Shown: in pieces, positions 9,560-18,619 of the stretch
How the letters are laid out: each line of letters opens with the position of its first letter
How positions within the stretch are numbered: the stretch's first letter is position 1
From: Mucilaginibacter sp. KACC 22773
Lineage (GTDB): Bacteria; Bacteroidota; Bacteroidia; Sphingobacteriales; Sphingobacteriaceae
Length of the DNA: 64,000 nucleotides
Assembly: GCF_028736215.1 (NCBI RefSeq)
Contig: NZ_CP117883.1
Span: 558,001-622,000, forward strand
Reading direction: 5' to 3'
The notes under the pieces: model-generated
Told to the model about the DNA's origin: nothing
Database searches by the model: none
Seen by the model: the letters and a program-made list of their open reading frames with translations, nothing else
Position numbers and translations under genes: made by a program

Positions 9560-10822
9560 ATGAGCACTCATAATAGTTTCGACGAGCAATTTGTGTTTAC
9601 CGGTAAGGTAAAGACATTGAGCCTTGCTGCGATAGCAGTGGGGGTTGTAACCATAATTGCCGGATTTTTAACAGATGGTGAACGTACCTTTGCAAACTTA
9701 TTGCTAATGGGGTATTACTTTGCCTGCGTTTGTATGGCCGGTGTATTTTTCTGCGCGTTGCAATATGTGGCCCAGGCAGGCTGGTCGGCATCACTGCTTC
9801 GCGTTCCGCAGGCATTTGCTAAAACATTACCAATTGCCGCCACTATATTGGTAGGCGTTATAGCAGCGGGTTTATTTATAACCCACACTACCGAAATTGA
9901 AGGCAAACAGGTAGTTGCCCCTTATTTATATAAATTATGGGCTATTGCCGGTGTCGAAGTTAAAGGCAATGCCAATTTCGACCCTATCATAGCCGGGAAA
10001 CATGTCTTTTTAAATAAAGGGTTCTTTTTTGCAAGGTTGTTTGTGTTTTTAGGTAGCTACACTATTTTCGGCCAGATGCTGGTAAAATACTCTGAAGGCG
10101 AAGACGAACTAGGTGGTATGTTCTACTATAAAAAGAGTTTTGCAATGTCATGCTTATTCCTTGTAATATTCGGTTTCACAACGCCAATATTTGCATTTGA
10201 TGTTATCATGTCTTTGGAGGCGCACTGGTTCTCAACCATGTTTGGCTGGTACAACTTTGCTGCCATGTGGGTTAGCTGTTTAGCCATCATTACCTTAACA
10301 ATTATTTATTTAAGGCAAAGCGGTTACATGCAGTGGATTACCCAAGATCATTTGCATAACCTGGGCCAGCTGATGTTTGGTTTCTCTATCTTCTGGACCT
10401 ATGTATGGTTTGCACAGTTCTTACTTATCTATTATGCCAACATCCCTGAAGAAACAGTTTACTTTATACGCAGATGGGAGCCCGAATTTAAACCATGGTT
10501 CTGGTTAAATATTGTAATTAACTTTTTAGCGCCATTGTTGATTATCATGGCACGTGATTCAAAACGTACTACCAGTGTGTTAAAAGTTACCTGCTTTATT
10601 CTGATCATCGGTCACTGGTTAGATTATTTCCAGATGGTAATGCCTGGTACGGTAGGCCCAACAGCACACTGGTATACAGAGATACTCTGGATTGAGGTGG
10701 GTGTTGCTATAGGCTTTGTAGGTTTGTTTATATTTTTGACGATGAACGCTTTGAGCAAGTTCAAATCAATAATACCTAAGAAACACCCTTTCCTGCAGGA
10801 GAGTCTTCATCATCACATATAA
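9560..10822 (+). CDS. actF: Alternative complex III subunit ActF, membrane quinol subunit paralogous to ActC
   Basis: 420 residues with about ten membrane spans. It is the second NrfD-type membrane subunit, recognisable by FDVIMSLEAHWFSTMFGWY and MPGTVGPTAHWYTEI. It follows actE by 13 bp. It completes an ABCDEF order identical to described ACIII loci, with the oxidase genes next. Confidence 0.92.
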   Translation: MSTHNSFDEQFVFTGKVKTLSLAAIAVGVVTIIAGFLTDGERTFANLLLMGYYFACVCMAGVFFCALQYVAQAGWSASLLRVPQAFAKTLPIAATILVGVIAAGLFITHTTEIEGKQVVAPYLYKLWAIAGVEVKGNANFDPIIAGKHVFLNKGFFFARLFVFLGSYTIFGQMLVKYSEGEDELGGMFYYKKSFAMSCLFLVIFGFTTPIFAFDVIMSLEAHWFSTMFGWYNFAAMWVSCLAIITLTIIYLRQSGYMQWITQDHLHNLGQLMFGFSIFWTYVWFAQFLLIYYANIPEETVYFIRRWEPEFKPWFWLNIVINFLAPLLIIMARDSKRTTSVLKVTCFILIIGHWLDYFQMVMPGTVGPTAHWYTEILWIEVGVAIGFVGLFIFLTMNALSKFKSIIPKKHPFLQESLHHHI

Positions 10823-10869
10823 TAATTGTTATTTTTGCATCAAATACAGAATACCAAACAAACATTAAA

Positions 10870-12063
10870 ATGGCATTCAAAAAATTAATAAATTCTAAAA
10901 CCATACTATCGTTTTTTGCAGCGTTTATGCTTTTTGGCACAAACCTGCTGATGGCGCAAACTCCGGCTGCTGCAGCCGGTACGGGCGAAGATGCCAACCA
11001 GGTTGACTGGACGGGCGTTGCCTATTATGTGCTGATATTTTTTCTGATATGCCTTGGTGTAGCTGTAATAGGTAAAATTTTAAAGATTTACGACCTTACC
11101 CTTAAAATTCAAGGTAAAAAAGGTTTAAAGTGGAACAATGTAATGGGCGCTATTTGCCTTATATTCCTGATAGCAGGTTTATATGGTGCATATTGGTCGT
11201 TTACTGTTCAAGGTAGCATGACATTGCCCGAAGCCGCTTCAATACACGGTGTGAAGATTGATGAGATGTTCACGGTTACTACTATTTTAACCATGATCGT
11301 TTTCTTTATCACCCAGATATTGTTGTTTGGCTTCCTGTTTCAATACCGTCATTCAGACAAACGCCGTGCACACTTTTTGCCCCACAACAATACTATTGAA
11401 AAGGTGTGGACAATTATACCTGCTATAGTACTTACTATCCTGGTGGTGTTTGGTTTCTTTACCTGGCAAAAAATTATGGACGATACCGATGCCGTAGGCG
11501 AAGTAAAATCTATAAACATTGATATCACCGGGCATCAATTTGCATGGGAACTACGTTACCCAGGTAAGGACGGTAAGCTGGGACCAAAAAGTTTTAAGCT
11601 GACAACCGCGGCAAATAAACTGGGTGTCGATTTCACCAAGAAAAGCAGCTTCGACGATTTATCTGCCGATACTATGTATCTGCCGGTAAACAGGTCGATC
11701 AAATTGAATATACAGGCACAGGATGTAATCCATAGTGTTTATATGCCGCACTTCAGGGTGCAGTTGAATGCGGTACCGGGATTGCCAACCTACTTTAAGT
11801 TTACGCCGACCATTACTACTGCAGATATGCGTCACAGACTTGATGACCCTAAGTTTGAATATATTGTATACTGTAATAAAATTTGTGGGGGTGGTCACTA
11901 CAACATGCAAAAGGTTGTACGTGTAGTTTCTGAAGCCGAGTACCTGGAATGGTTGTCGCGCCAAAAACCTTATTTGACTGATGGGTTGAAAAAGGAGTTG
12001 CATTTCGCTGATGCGGAACCGCAAAAAGCAGTGTCACAAAACAGGTTAGCGTTAAATAATTAA
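10870..12063 (+). CDS. coxB: Cytochrome c oxidase subunit II (CuA subunit)
   Basis: 397 residues with a signal peptide ending at MAQ (about 30). Three hydrophobic stretches follow before the periplasmic cupredoxin domain. CuA ligands are visible: H288 (DVIHSVYMPH), C335, C339, H343 and M346 in CNKICGGGHYNM. There is no cytochrome c domain fused to the C-terminus, unlike caa3 subunit II, so electrons probably arrive from ActE. An insertion around residues 230-275, containing KSFKLTTAANKLGVD, lengthens the loop before the CuA site. It is 20 bp upstream of coxA. Confidence 0.94.
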   Translation: MAFKKLINSKTILSFFAAFMLFGTNLLMAQTPAAAAGTGEDANQVDWTGVAYYVLIFFLICLGVAVIGKILKIYDLTLKIQGKKGLKWNNVMGAICLIFLIAGLYGAYWSFTVQGSMTLPEAASIHGVKIDEMFTVTTILTMIVFFITQILLFGFLFQYRHSDKRRAHFLPHNNTIEKVWTIIPAIVLTILVVFGFFTWQKIMDDTDAVGEVKSINIDITGHQFAWELRYPGKDGKLGPKSFKLTTAANKLGVDFTKKSSFDDLSADTMYLPVNRSIKLNIQAQDVIHSVYMPHFRVQLNAVPGLPTYFKFTPTITTADMRHRLDDPKFEYIVYCNKICGGGHYNMQKVVRVVSEAEYLEWLSRQKPYLTDGLKKELHFADAEPQKAVSQNRLALNN

Positions 12064-12083
12064 TATAAGATAAAAGAGCGATT

Positions 12084-13985
12084 ATGTCAACAGTAGCAGT
12101 TCACGATCACGTAGTAGCACACCACGACGAGCACGGTCACGAACATCACCATAACGAAACTTTCGTGTCTAAATACATATTTAGCATGGATCACAAAATG
12201 ATCGCCAAGCAATTCCTTATTACAGGTATTACTATGGCGGTTATCGCAATGATTTTATCCATCCTTTTCAGGATCCAACTGGCTTATCCAGATAAAACAT
12301 TCCCTTTATTAACTACATTACTGGGCCACTTTGCCCCTAACGGCCGTATCAGTACGGAGTTTTACCTGTCGCTGGTTACCATTCACGGTACCATCATGGT
12401 ATTCTTTGTATTAACTGCCGGCTTAAGCGGTACTTTTGCCAACTTATTGATCCCCTTGCAGATTGGTGCACGTGATATGGCTTCGCCATTCATGAACATG
12501 CTATCGTATTGGTTCTTCTTTATGGCCAGTGTGATTATGTTATCGTCATTTTTTGTTCAAAGCGGCCCTGCAAGCGGTGGCTGGACAATTTACCCGCCGT
12601 TATCTGCTTTGCCTAAAGCTATGCCAGGTTCAGGTGAAGGTATGACACTATGGTTAATTAGTATGGTTTTGTTTGTTGCATCATCATTAATGGGTGGTAT
12701 CAACTACGTAAGTACTGTATTAAACATGCGTACAAAAGGTATGGACCTTTGGAAAATGCCTTTGACTATCTGGGCTTTATTCCTTACTGCTATTTTAGGT
12801 ATCCTTGCATTCCCTGTGCTTGTTGCAGGTGTGGTGCTGCTGATATTTGACCGTAGCTTTGGTACGAGCTTTTATTTATCTGACATTGTATTGAATGGTG
12901 TGCAACAACCTTATGAAGGTGGTAGCCCAATCCTTTTCCAGCATTTATTCTGGTTCCTGGGCCACCCCGAGGTATATATCGTTATTATGCCTGCAATGGG
13001 TATCTCATCTGAGGTTATGTCGGTAAACTCACGGAAGCCAATTTTTGGTTACCACGCAATGGTTTACTCGCTGATAGGTATCACTGTGTTGTCGTTCATT
13101 GTATGGGGCCACCACATGTTTGTAACCGGGATGAACCCATTCCTTGGTGGTGTGTTCATGATCACTACGTTGATTATCGCGGTGCCATCTGCAGTAAAAA
13201 CCTTTAACTGGCTGGCTACACTATGGCGCGGTAACATCAGGTTTACACCTGCCATGTTGTTCGCTATCGGGATGGTATCATTCTTTATCTCTGGCGGTTT
13301 AACAGGTATCTTCCTGGGTAACGCTGCCCTGGATATCAATTTGCACGATACTTACTTTGTTGTAGCCCACTTCCACCTGGTAATGGGGTCGGCAGCTATA
13401 TTCGGTATGCTTGCCGGTGTTTATCACTGGTTCCCTAAAATGTTTGGTAAACTGATGGACGAAAAGTTGGGTTACCTGCACTTCTGGTTAACATTCATTG
13501 GCGCTTACCTGGTATTCTTCCCGATGCACTTTATGGGTCTGGATGGCGTACCCCGTCGTTACTACGCGTTTACCGAGTTTGCCTCGATGCAAAAGTGGTT
13601 AACCATAAACACCTTTATTACATGGGCCGCTATCATGGCAGCTTTGGCCCAGGTGGCTTTCATATATAACTTTATCGTATCGATATTTGCAGGTAAAAAA
13701 ACCACCCAAAATCCATGGCAGTCGAACACCCTGGAGTGGACAGCGCCAGTGGAGCATATCCATGGCAACTGGCCTGGCGAAATTCCTACTGTTTACCGTT
13801 GGCCATATGATTACAGCAAACCGGGTGCCGAAGAGGACTTTATACCTCAAACAGTACCTTTCTCGCAAACCATGAGCTCGAACTTACCTCATGATTTTGA
13901 AGATAACCCTGCTGGTATGGACGAGTTGAATAAGTTTAACGACAAGCTGAAAGCAAACGACAGCGAAACACCAAAAGAATCTTAA
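12084..13985 (+). CDS. coxA: Cytochrome c oxidase subunit I (heme a / a3-CuB catalytic subunit)
   Basis: 633 residues with at least twelve membrane spans. Ligands are visible: low-spin heme a H101 (IHGTIM) and H431; CuB H294 (HPEVY) and H343/H344 (GHHMF); high-spin heme H429 (HFH). Y298 in HPEVY is the cross-linked Tyr of A-type oxidases. The N-terminus is His-rich (HDHVVAHHDEHGHEHHH), a possible metal-binding cytoplasmic tail. The soluble C-terminal extension carries WTAPVEHIHGNW, normal for the family. It reduces O2 and pumps protons. A 300-bp repeat region separates it from ctaA. Confidence 0.96.
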   Translation: MSTVAVHDHVVAHHDEHGHEHHHNETFVSKYIFSMDHKMIAKQFLITGITMAVIAMILSILFRIQLAYPDKTFPLLTTLLGHFAPNGRISTEFYLSLVTIHGTIMVFFVLTAGLSGTFANLLIPLQIGARDMASPFMNMLSYWFFFMASVIMLSSFFVQSGPASGGWTIYPPLSALPKAMPGSGEGMTLWLISMVLFVASSLMGGINYVSTVLNMRTKGMDLWKMPLTIWALFLTAILGILAFPVLVAGVVLLIFDRSFGTSFYLSDIVLNGVQQPYEGGSPILFQHLFWFLGHPEVYIVIMPAMGISSEVMSVNSRKPIFGYHAMVYSLIGITVLSFIVWGHHMFVTGMNPFLGGVFMITTLIIAVPSAVKTFNWLATLWRGNIRFTPAMLFAIGMVSFFISGGLTGIFLGNAALDINLHDTYFVVAHFHLVMGSAAIFGMLAGVYHWFPKMFGKLMDEKLGYLHFWLTFIGAYLVFFPMHFMGLDGVPRRYYAFTEFASMQKWLTINTFITWAAIMAALAQVAFIYNFIVSIFAGKKTTQNPWQSNTLEWTAPVEHIHGNWPGEIPTVYRWPYDYSKPGAEEDFIPQTVPFSQTMSSNLPHDFEDNPAGMDELNKFNDKLKANDSETPKES

Positions 13986-14285
13986 TACTGATCTGATCTT
14001 TTAGGGTACCGTACTGAATTTGAGGATTTGAAAATTTGAGAATTTGAAAATATTGCATCTTCAAATTCTCAAATTTTCAAATATACAGGGGATGTATTGA
14101 ATTTGGGAGTTTGAAAATATTGTTTTCTCAAATTTTAAAATAATGCGTGTACAGTATTAATACCTATCTGGTTTTTAGGGCGCCGTACTGAATTTGAAGA
14201 TTTGGAAAATATAGCATCTTCAAATTTTCAAATCGTCAAATTTTCAAATAGAAAGGTTCCCCTAAATTTTTAGAAGATATTTTAA
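13986..14285. repeat. AT-rich hairpin-repeat region between coxA and ctaA
   Basis: Two related units of roughly 95 bp (13986-14083 and 14155-14249) and a degenerate one (14090-14145) are built from short words such as AATTTGAGG, TTTGAAAA and their complements. Positions 14031-14048 and 14060-14077 form a perfect 18-bp inverted repeat with an 11-nt loop. Both full units start with a run ending ..CGTACTGAATTTGA. The 35 bp at 14017-14051 recur exactly at 35179-35213. No gene is present. It may act as a transcript stabiliser or partial terminator between oxidase core and assembly genes. Confidence 0.8.
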
Positions 14286-15347
14286 ATGAACACAGCCGCA
14301 CCCAACAAACGTTTTCAAAAAACAGGCCTCATAACAATTGTTCTACTTTTTGTTTTGATACTTGCGGGCGGTGTTGTACGTAGTTCAGGATCGGGAATGG
14401 GATGCCCCGATTGGCCTAAATGCTTTGGCCGTTATATACCGCCAACAAGCAGCGCCGATTTGCCCAAAGATTACAAGCAAACCTATGTTGAAAAGCGGCT
14501 GGCCAAAAATCAGCGTTTTGCCAAAACACTGGATGTATTTGGTTACAGTGAGTTGGCCCGCAGGATTCGTGAAGACAGGTCAATCCTGGTACCTGAGGAG
14601 TTTAATGCCGGCAAAACCTGGACAGAATATATAAACCGTTTAATCGGTGCTATATCCGGTATATTTTTGTTGCTATCTGCAGTGTATTCGTTGGGATATT
14701 GGAAAATAGATAAAAAGATTACCCTTTTAAGCATATTTAATTTGATCCTGGTAGTTTTCCAGGCCTGGCTTGGGTCTATCGTGGTATCAACCAACCTGGT
14801 GGCCTGGATAGTTACGGTACATATGTTATTGGCCCTGGCCATACTTGCCATATGCATTTACACTTATCATTTGGCCCGGGTTTATGGCAATGGTAAATTA
14901 AATACAAGCCCGGTTATATATATAGTAACATTGGCTGCATTGGTGCTAAGCGTATTGCAGATAACGTTTGGCACCGAGGTACGGGAGAAAATAGATGCGG
15001 TTGCTGCTCATTTTCAGGGTGGTTATCGCAGTAACTGGATAAAGGGCGCTGGCGAAATTTTCACGCATCACCGCGATATGTCTATTTTGATATTTTTGAT
15101 AAACGTGGTGCTTTATGCATTGATCCGTAAAAAGTTTAACCGGCATTCAATTCACCAGCAGTTAATGAGCTTTAATTTTTTAATGATCATGCTGCAGATT
15201 GTTACCGGTATCCTGCTTTCGTATTCGGCTTTGCCACCGGTAGCGCAGGCAGCACATATTTTATTGGCAAGTTTAATATTTGGGGCGCAGTTTTATTTGC
15301 TGTTGAATTTACATCAATCGGTTAACGTTAGGGGGGTAAGCAAATGA
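14286..15347 (+). CDS. ctaA: Heme A synthase CtaA (COX15 family)
   Basis: 353 residues with about eight membrane spans. It converts heme O to heme A. The loop GCPDWPKCFG holds the Cys pair typical of the family. The later heme-region His residues appear in HFQGGYR, FTHHRDMS and AQAAHILLASL. The EYINR motif stands where many CtaA proteins have E-x-x-H-R, so Asn replaces the first His; I believe this is usual in Bacteroidota. The stop overlaps the ctaB start by 4 bp (ATGA). Confidence 0.92.
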   Translation: MNTAAPNKRFQKTGLITIVLLFVLILAGGVVRSSGSGMGCPDWPKCFGRYIPPTSSADLPKDYKQTYVEKRLAKNQRFAKTLDVFGYSELARRIREDRSILVPEEFNAGKTWTEYINRLIGAISGIFLLLSAVYSLGYWKIDKKITLLSIFNLILVVFQAWLGSIVVSTNLVAWIVTVHMLLALAILAICIYTYHLARVYGNGKLNTSPVIYIVTLAALVLSVLQITFGTEVREKIDAVAAHFQGGYRSNWIKGAGEIFTHHRDMSILIFLINVVLYALIRKKFNRHSIHQQLMSFNFLMIMLQIVTGILLSYSALPPVAQAAHILLASLIFGAQFYLLLNLHQSVNVRGVSK

Positions 15348-16225
15348 AATGGAGTGATTATTCAAAATTTATAAAATTGAGGCTCACCTTTATGGTTACC
15401 CTTTCTGCCTCGATATCTTTTTTGATAGGCAGTATGGCTAATAACCACGCACATTGGGTAAGCGGTATTAACTGGATAAACTGGATAAAACTAATTGTGG
15501 GTGGTTTTTTGGTTACTTCAGCAGCCAACGGCTTTAACGAGATGATTGAAAAAGACCTGGATAAGCTAATGAAACGTACTATGGACCGGCCATTACCATC
15601 AGGTAAAATGACTAACGGACAGGCGCTTGTTTTGAGCCTGGGTATGGGTATGGCCGGTACCTATTTATTAGGGAGCCTTAACCTGCTAACAGGCTTGCTA
15701 TCGGTGTTTTCGATATTACTGTATGCGTTTGCATATACGCCACTAAAACGTAAATCGCCGATAGCGGTATTTGTTGGGGCTATCCCCGGCGCATTGCCCG
15801 CACTTATTGGATATGTTGCCGCGCAACAACACGGGCGCATTGACGAAATAGCGCTAATATTATTTGCCATTCAGTTTGTGTGGCAGTTTCCGCACTTTTG
15901 GGCTATTGCCTGGGTGTTGGATGATGATTATAAATTGGCCGGTTTCAGGCTGTTGCCTACAGGCAGCCGCAATTTAGGAAGTGCGGTAATTACCTTTATA
16001 TTTACACTGATATTGGTACCGGTAAGTTTATTGCCAACCATTTACCACTACGGCGGTTACTATGTTGGCGCGGTATCATTAGTATGCAGTATTGTTTTTT
16101 TATACCAGGCTTATAACCTGTTGCGTACACAGCAAATTGAGGCGGCCCGTAAATTAATGTTTGGGTCGTTTATGTATTTGCCCATAGTGCAATTAATGTT
16201 TTTATTTGATTTTATAGGAAAGTGA
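15344..16225 (+). CDS. ctaB: Protoheme IX farnesyltransferase (heme O synthase) CtaB
   Basis: 293-residue UbiA-superfamily membrane prenyltransferase. The first Asp motif is NEMIEKDLDKLMKRTMDRPL and the second is the DDDYKLAGFRLLP stretch. It transfers farnesyl to heme B, giving heme O for CtaA. It is translationally coupled to ctaA through a 4-bp overlap and is followed 4 bp later by a subunit III gene. Confidence 0.94.
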   Translation: MKWSDYSKFIKLRLTFMVTLSASISFLIGSMANNHAHWVSGINWINWIKLIVGGFLVTSAANGFNEMIEKDLDKLMKRTMDRPLPSGKMTNGQALVLSLGMGMAGTYLLGSLNLLTGLLSVFSILLYAFAYTPLKRKSPIAVFVGAIPGALPALIGYVAAQQHGRIDEIALILFAIQFVWQFPHFWAIAWVLDDDYKLAGFRLLPTGSRNLGSAVITFIFTLILVPVSLLPTIYHYGGYYVGAVSLVCSIVFLYQAYNLLRTQQIEAARKLMFGSFMYLPIVQLMFLFDFIGK

Positions 16226-16229
16226 AAGT

Positions 16230-16814
16230 ATGATGGCTTCGATTCAAAAAAATCCCGACAGGCTTGATCTGGAACCCAAGAAATTCAATATGTGGATTTT
16301 TATATTCACATCGTGTATGTTTTTTGCGGCCTTAACCAGCGGGTTTATTGTTTATAGCGGCGGCAAGGGGCATGGGCTCAATGTAATTATGCCGGCCGCG
16401 TTTCTTTATAGTACTGTAATTATAGTACTAAGCAGCGGTACCTTGTTTTTAGCATCAAAGGCCGCAAAAAACCTGCAAATTGCAAAGCAGCGTACCTATT
16501 TATGGCTTACACTGGCATTGGGTATTGCCTTTTTTGCCATGCAAATTTACGCCATGTATATACTTACCTACAAAATGCAGGTTTACTTTGTAAACGATAA
16601 TGCATCACGTTCGTTTGTTTATGTGTTTGCGGGCGCGCACCTGGCTCACATATTTGCAGCAATATTATTGTTATTGAGCACACTTACAGGGGCATATAAG
16701 AACATTCCGCAGGTACGTAACCTGTATAAAATGCAAATGACTTCTATTTTTTGGCATTTTCTCGGAATTATATGGATTTATCTGTATGTTTTTTTACTTT
16801 TGAACCAAAATTAA
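16230..16814 (+). CDS. Heme-copper oxidase subunit III-like protein (first of two)
   Basis: 194 residues with five membrane spans. The ending FWHFLGIIWIYLYVFLLLNQN and the YVFAGAHLAHIFAA helix mark subunit III. It is shorter and more divergent than the next gene. Bacteroidota often carry two subunit III genes side by side, and whether both enter the same oxidase is not known from sequence. Start could be 16230 or the next ATG at 16233. It lies 4 bp after ctaB and 21 bp before the second copy. Confidence 0.85.
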   Translation: MMASIQKNPDRLDLEPKKFNMWIFIFTSCMFFAALTSGFIVYSGGKGHGLNVIMPAAFLYSTVIIVLSSGTLFLASKAAKNLQIAKQRTYLWLTLALGIAFFAMQIYAMYILTYKMQVYFVNDNASRSFVYVFAGAHLAHIFAAILLLLSTLTGAYKNIPQVRNLYKMQMTSIFWHFLGIIWIYLYVFLLLNQN

Positions 16815-16835
16815 CACACCATTATTTAAGTACAA

Positions 16836-17558
16836 ATGAGTACAACAGTATCACAAATTGATGAAGTAAAAACAACTCCGTGGTCTGGAGGGAGGTCTCC
16901 CTTCAATGTTGAGTACGGAAAAATTATGATGTGGTTTTTTCTCCTTTCGGATGCATTTACCTTTTCGTCATTACTAATTTCTTACGGCTCACTGCGTTTC
17001 AGCGCAAGTGTTTGGCCGGCTGCAGATAAAGTTTTCCAATCGGTTCCAGGTCTTATCGATCACGGTGCTCCGTTGGTTTTCGTGGGTATCATGACTTTTA
17101 TATTGATCGTTAGCTCTGTAACGATGGTATTGGCAGTTGAGGCAGGTCATCGTAACGCTAAAAAAGAAGTTGTAGGGTGGATGATTTTAACTATTGTTTT
17201 TGGCTTCATGTTCCTGGGTTGCCAGGCGTTAGAGTGGGCTCACTTACATCACGAAGGTTTTTGGTGGGGCAGCACTCCGGGCAAAGAAGCTTTAAGTGAA
17301 TTTTTTAATGCAGGAGGTACCGAAGCTGCAAGGCATATGACCGCGCAGGAATTTGCCAACCTGTTTTTCACCATCACCGGTTTCCACGGTTTCCACGTAT
17401 TTACGGGTGTTATCATCAATATCATTATCACTGTTAACGTGTTGTTAGGCACCTACGAAAAAAGAGGTAGCTACTTAATGATTGAGAAGGTTGGCCTTTA
17501 CTGGCACTTTGTAGACCTTGTTTGGGTATTTGTGTTTACCTTCTTTTACTTAGTTTAA
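16836..17558 (+). CDS. coxC: Cytochrome c oxidase subunit III (second copy)
   Basis: 240 residues with about five to six membrane spans. Typical motifs are ITGFHGFHVFTG and YWHFVDLVWVFVFTFFYL. It stabilises the catalytic subunit and the proton uptake path. It carries the better conserved sequence of the two adjacent subunit III genes. Confidence 0.92.
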   Translation: MSTTVSQIDEVKTTPWSGGRSPFNVEYGKIMMWFFLLSDAFTFSSLLISYGSLRFSASVWPAADKVFQSVPGLIDHGAPLVFVGIMTFILIVSSVTMVLAVEAGHRNAKKEVVGWMILTIVFGFMFLGCQALEWAHLHHEGFWWGSTPGKEALSEFFNAGGTEAARHMTAQEFANLFFTITGFHGFHVFTGVIINIIITVNVLLGTYEKRGSYLMIEKVGLYWHFVDLVWVFVFTFFYLV

Positions 17559-17571
17559 AAATATTACATAT

Positions 17572-17916
17572 ATGTCAACAGAATCACACGAAGTTCACCA
17601 CGAAGGTGGCGATCATCAATCAATGACCAAGGGAAGGATACTAAAAGTAGCTGGTATCTTGTCGATTATTACAGCGATTGAATTCATTATTGCATTGTAT
17701 ATGGTGCCAAAAGGTATTCTTCCAATACATTTTGCTAATCCTGTATACATCGTATTAACGCTGTTTAAAGCATTTTACATCGTAGCTTACTTTATGCACT
17801 TAAAGTTCGAGAAGCTTGGTTTGGCTTTGGCAATTATTGTCCCAATTTTATTTATAATCGGTTTAATCCTGGTACTTACTAACGAAAGCCACCACTGGAT
17901 TGATCTTCGGGGGTAA
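17572..17916 (+). CDS. Cytochrome c oxidase subunit IV (prokaryotic, CoxD/CyoD type)
   Basis: 114 residues with three membrane spans after a His-rich N-terminus (HEVHHEGGDHQ). The YIVAYFMHLKFE segment is characteristic. It is a small accessory subunit of the oxidase. The TAA stop shares its last base with the ATG of the Sco gene (TAATG), so translation is coupled. Confidence 0.88.
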   Translation: MSTESHEVHHEGGDHQSMTKGRILKVAGILSIITAIEFIIALYMVPKGILPIHFANPVYIVLTLFKAFYIVAYFMHLKFEKLGLALAIIVPILFIIGLILVLTNESHHWIDLRG

Positions 17917-18614
17917 TGAAAGCTGCCATCTGGAAAAAAATTACAGTCCTGGTGCTCATATTAGCAGTACCAGGATTTTTGTATTATTTACTAACCGCTA
18001 AGGGGAAAAACAGGTATAAACCGCTTGCTCATTTTGGCCCTAAAGAGGTTGCCAAAACCACCCACAGGTTTCACGGTAAGGATATTCCTGATACCAATTA
18101 CTACCAGCTGCCATCATTTAAACTTACCGATCAGGATGGTAAACCTTTTACAGAAGCTAATCTTAAGGGAAAGATTTTTGTAGCAAGTTTTTTTTATACC
18201 CATTGCCCCACCGTTTGCAGTACTATCAATAATAACTTAAGTTACCTGGTAGGTACCTACTGGAAAAACAAAATGGTGTATTTTACATCCATCACGGTTG
18301 ACCCCGACCGGGATACACCTGATGTTTTAAAAAAATACCTGCAAAGCTTTAAGCCCGAATCAAACCGCTGGGTGTTTTTAACCGGCGATACCACATCGGT
18401 ATATAACCTGGCCCGCAATGGCTTTTTGGTTGATGCGGTACAAACGGGCAAAGACGATTTTATATACAGCGATAAGCTGATACTGATTGACCAGGACAAG
18501 CACATCCGCGGTTATTACTCGGGCGCTAATACCAATGATGTAAACCGCCTTAACGACGAGATAAAAGTGCTGATAGCCGAAGAACTGCGCAAAGTTGATA
18601 AAGCCTTATATTAA
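17916..18614 (+). CDS. SCO1/SenC family protein, copper delivery to CuA
   Basis: 232 residues: an N-terminal membrane anchor (about 7-27), then a thioredoxin-like domain with the copper-binding CPTVC at 97-101. Sco proteins insert copper into CuA of subunit II or reduce its cysteines. The third copper ligand is a His that in this family sits in a FIHS-like motif. Here the aligned stretch reads DDFIYSDK, with Tyr at 184. No other His lies at that spot. Function may therefore lean towards thiol reduction. That substitution is read from the codon TAC at 18465-18467. Confidence 0.88.
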   Translation: MKAAIWKKITVLVLILAVPGFLYYLLTAKGKNRYKPLAHFGPKEVAKTTHRFHGKDIPDTNYYQLPSFKLTDQDGKPFTEANLKGKIFVASFFYTHCPTVCSTINNNLSYLVGTYWKNKMVYFTSITVDPDRDTPDVLKKYLQSFKPESNRWVFLTGDTTSVYNLARNGFLVDAVQTGKDDFIYSDKLILIDQDKHIRGYYSGANTNDVNRLNDEIKVLIAEELRKVDKALY

Positions 18615-18619
18615 CAAAT

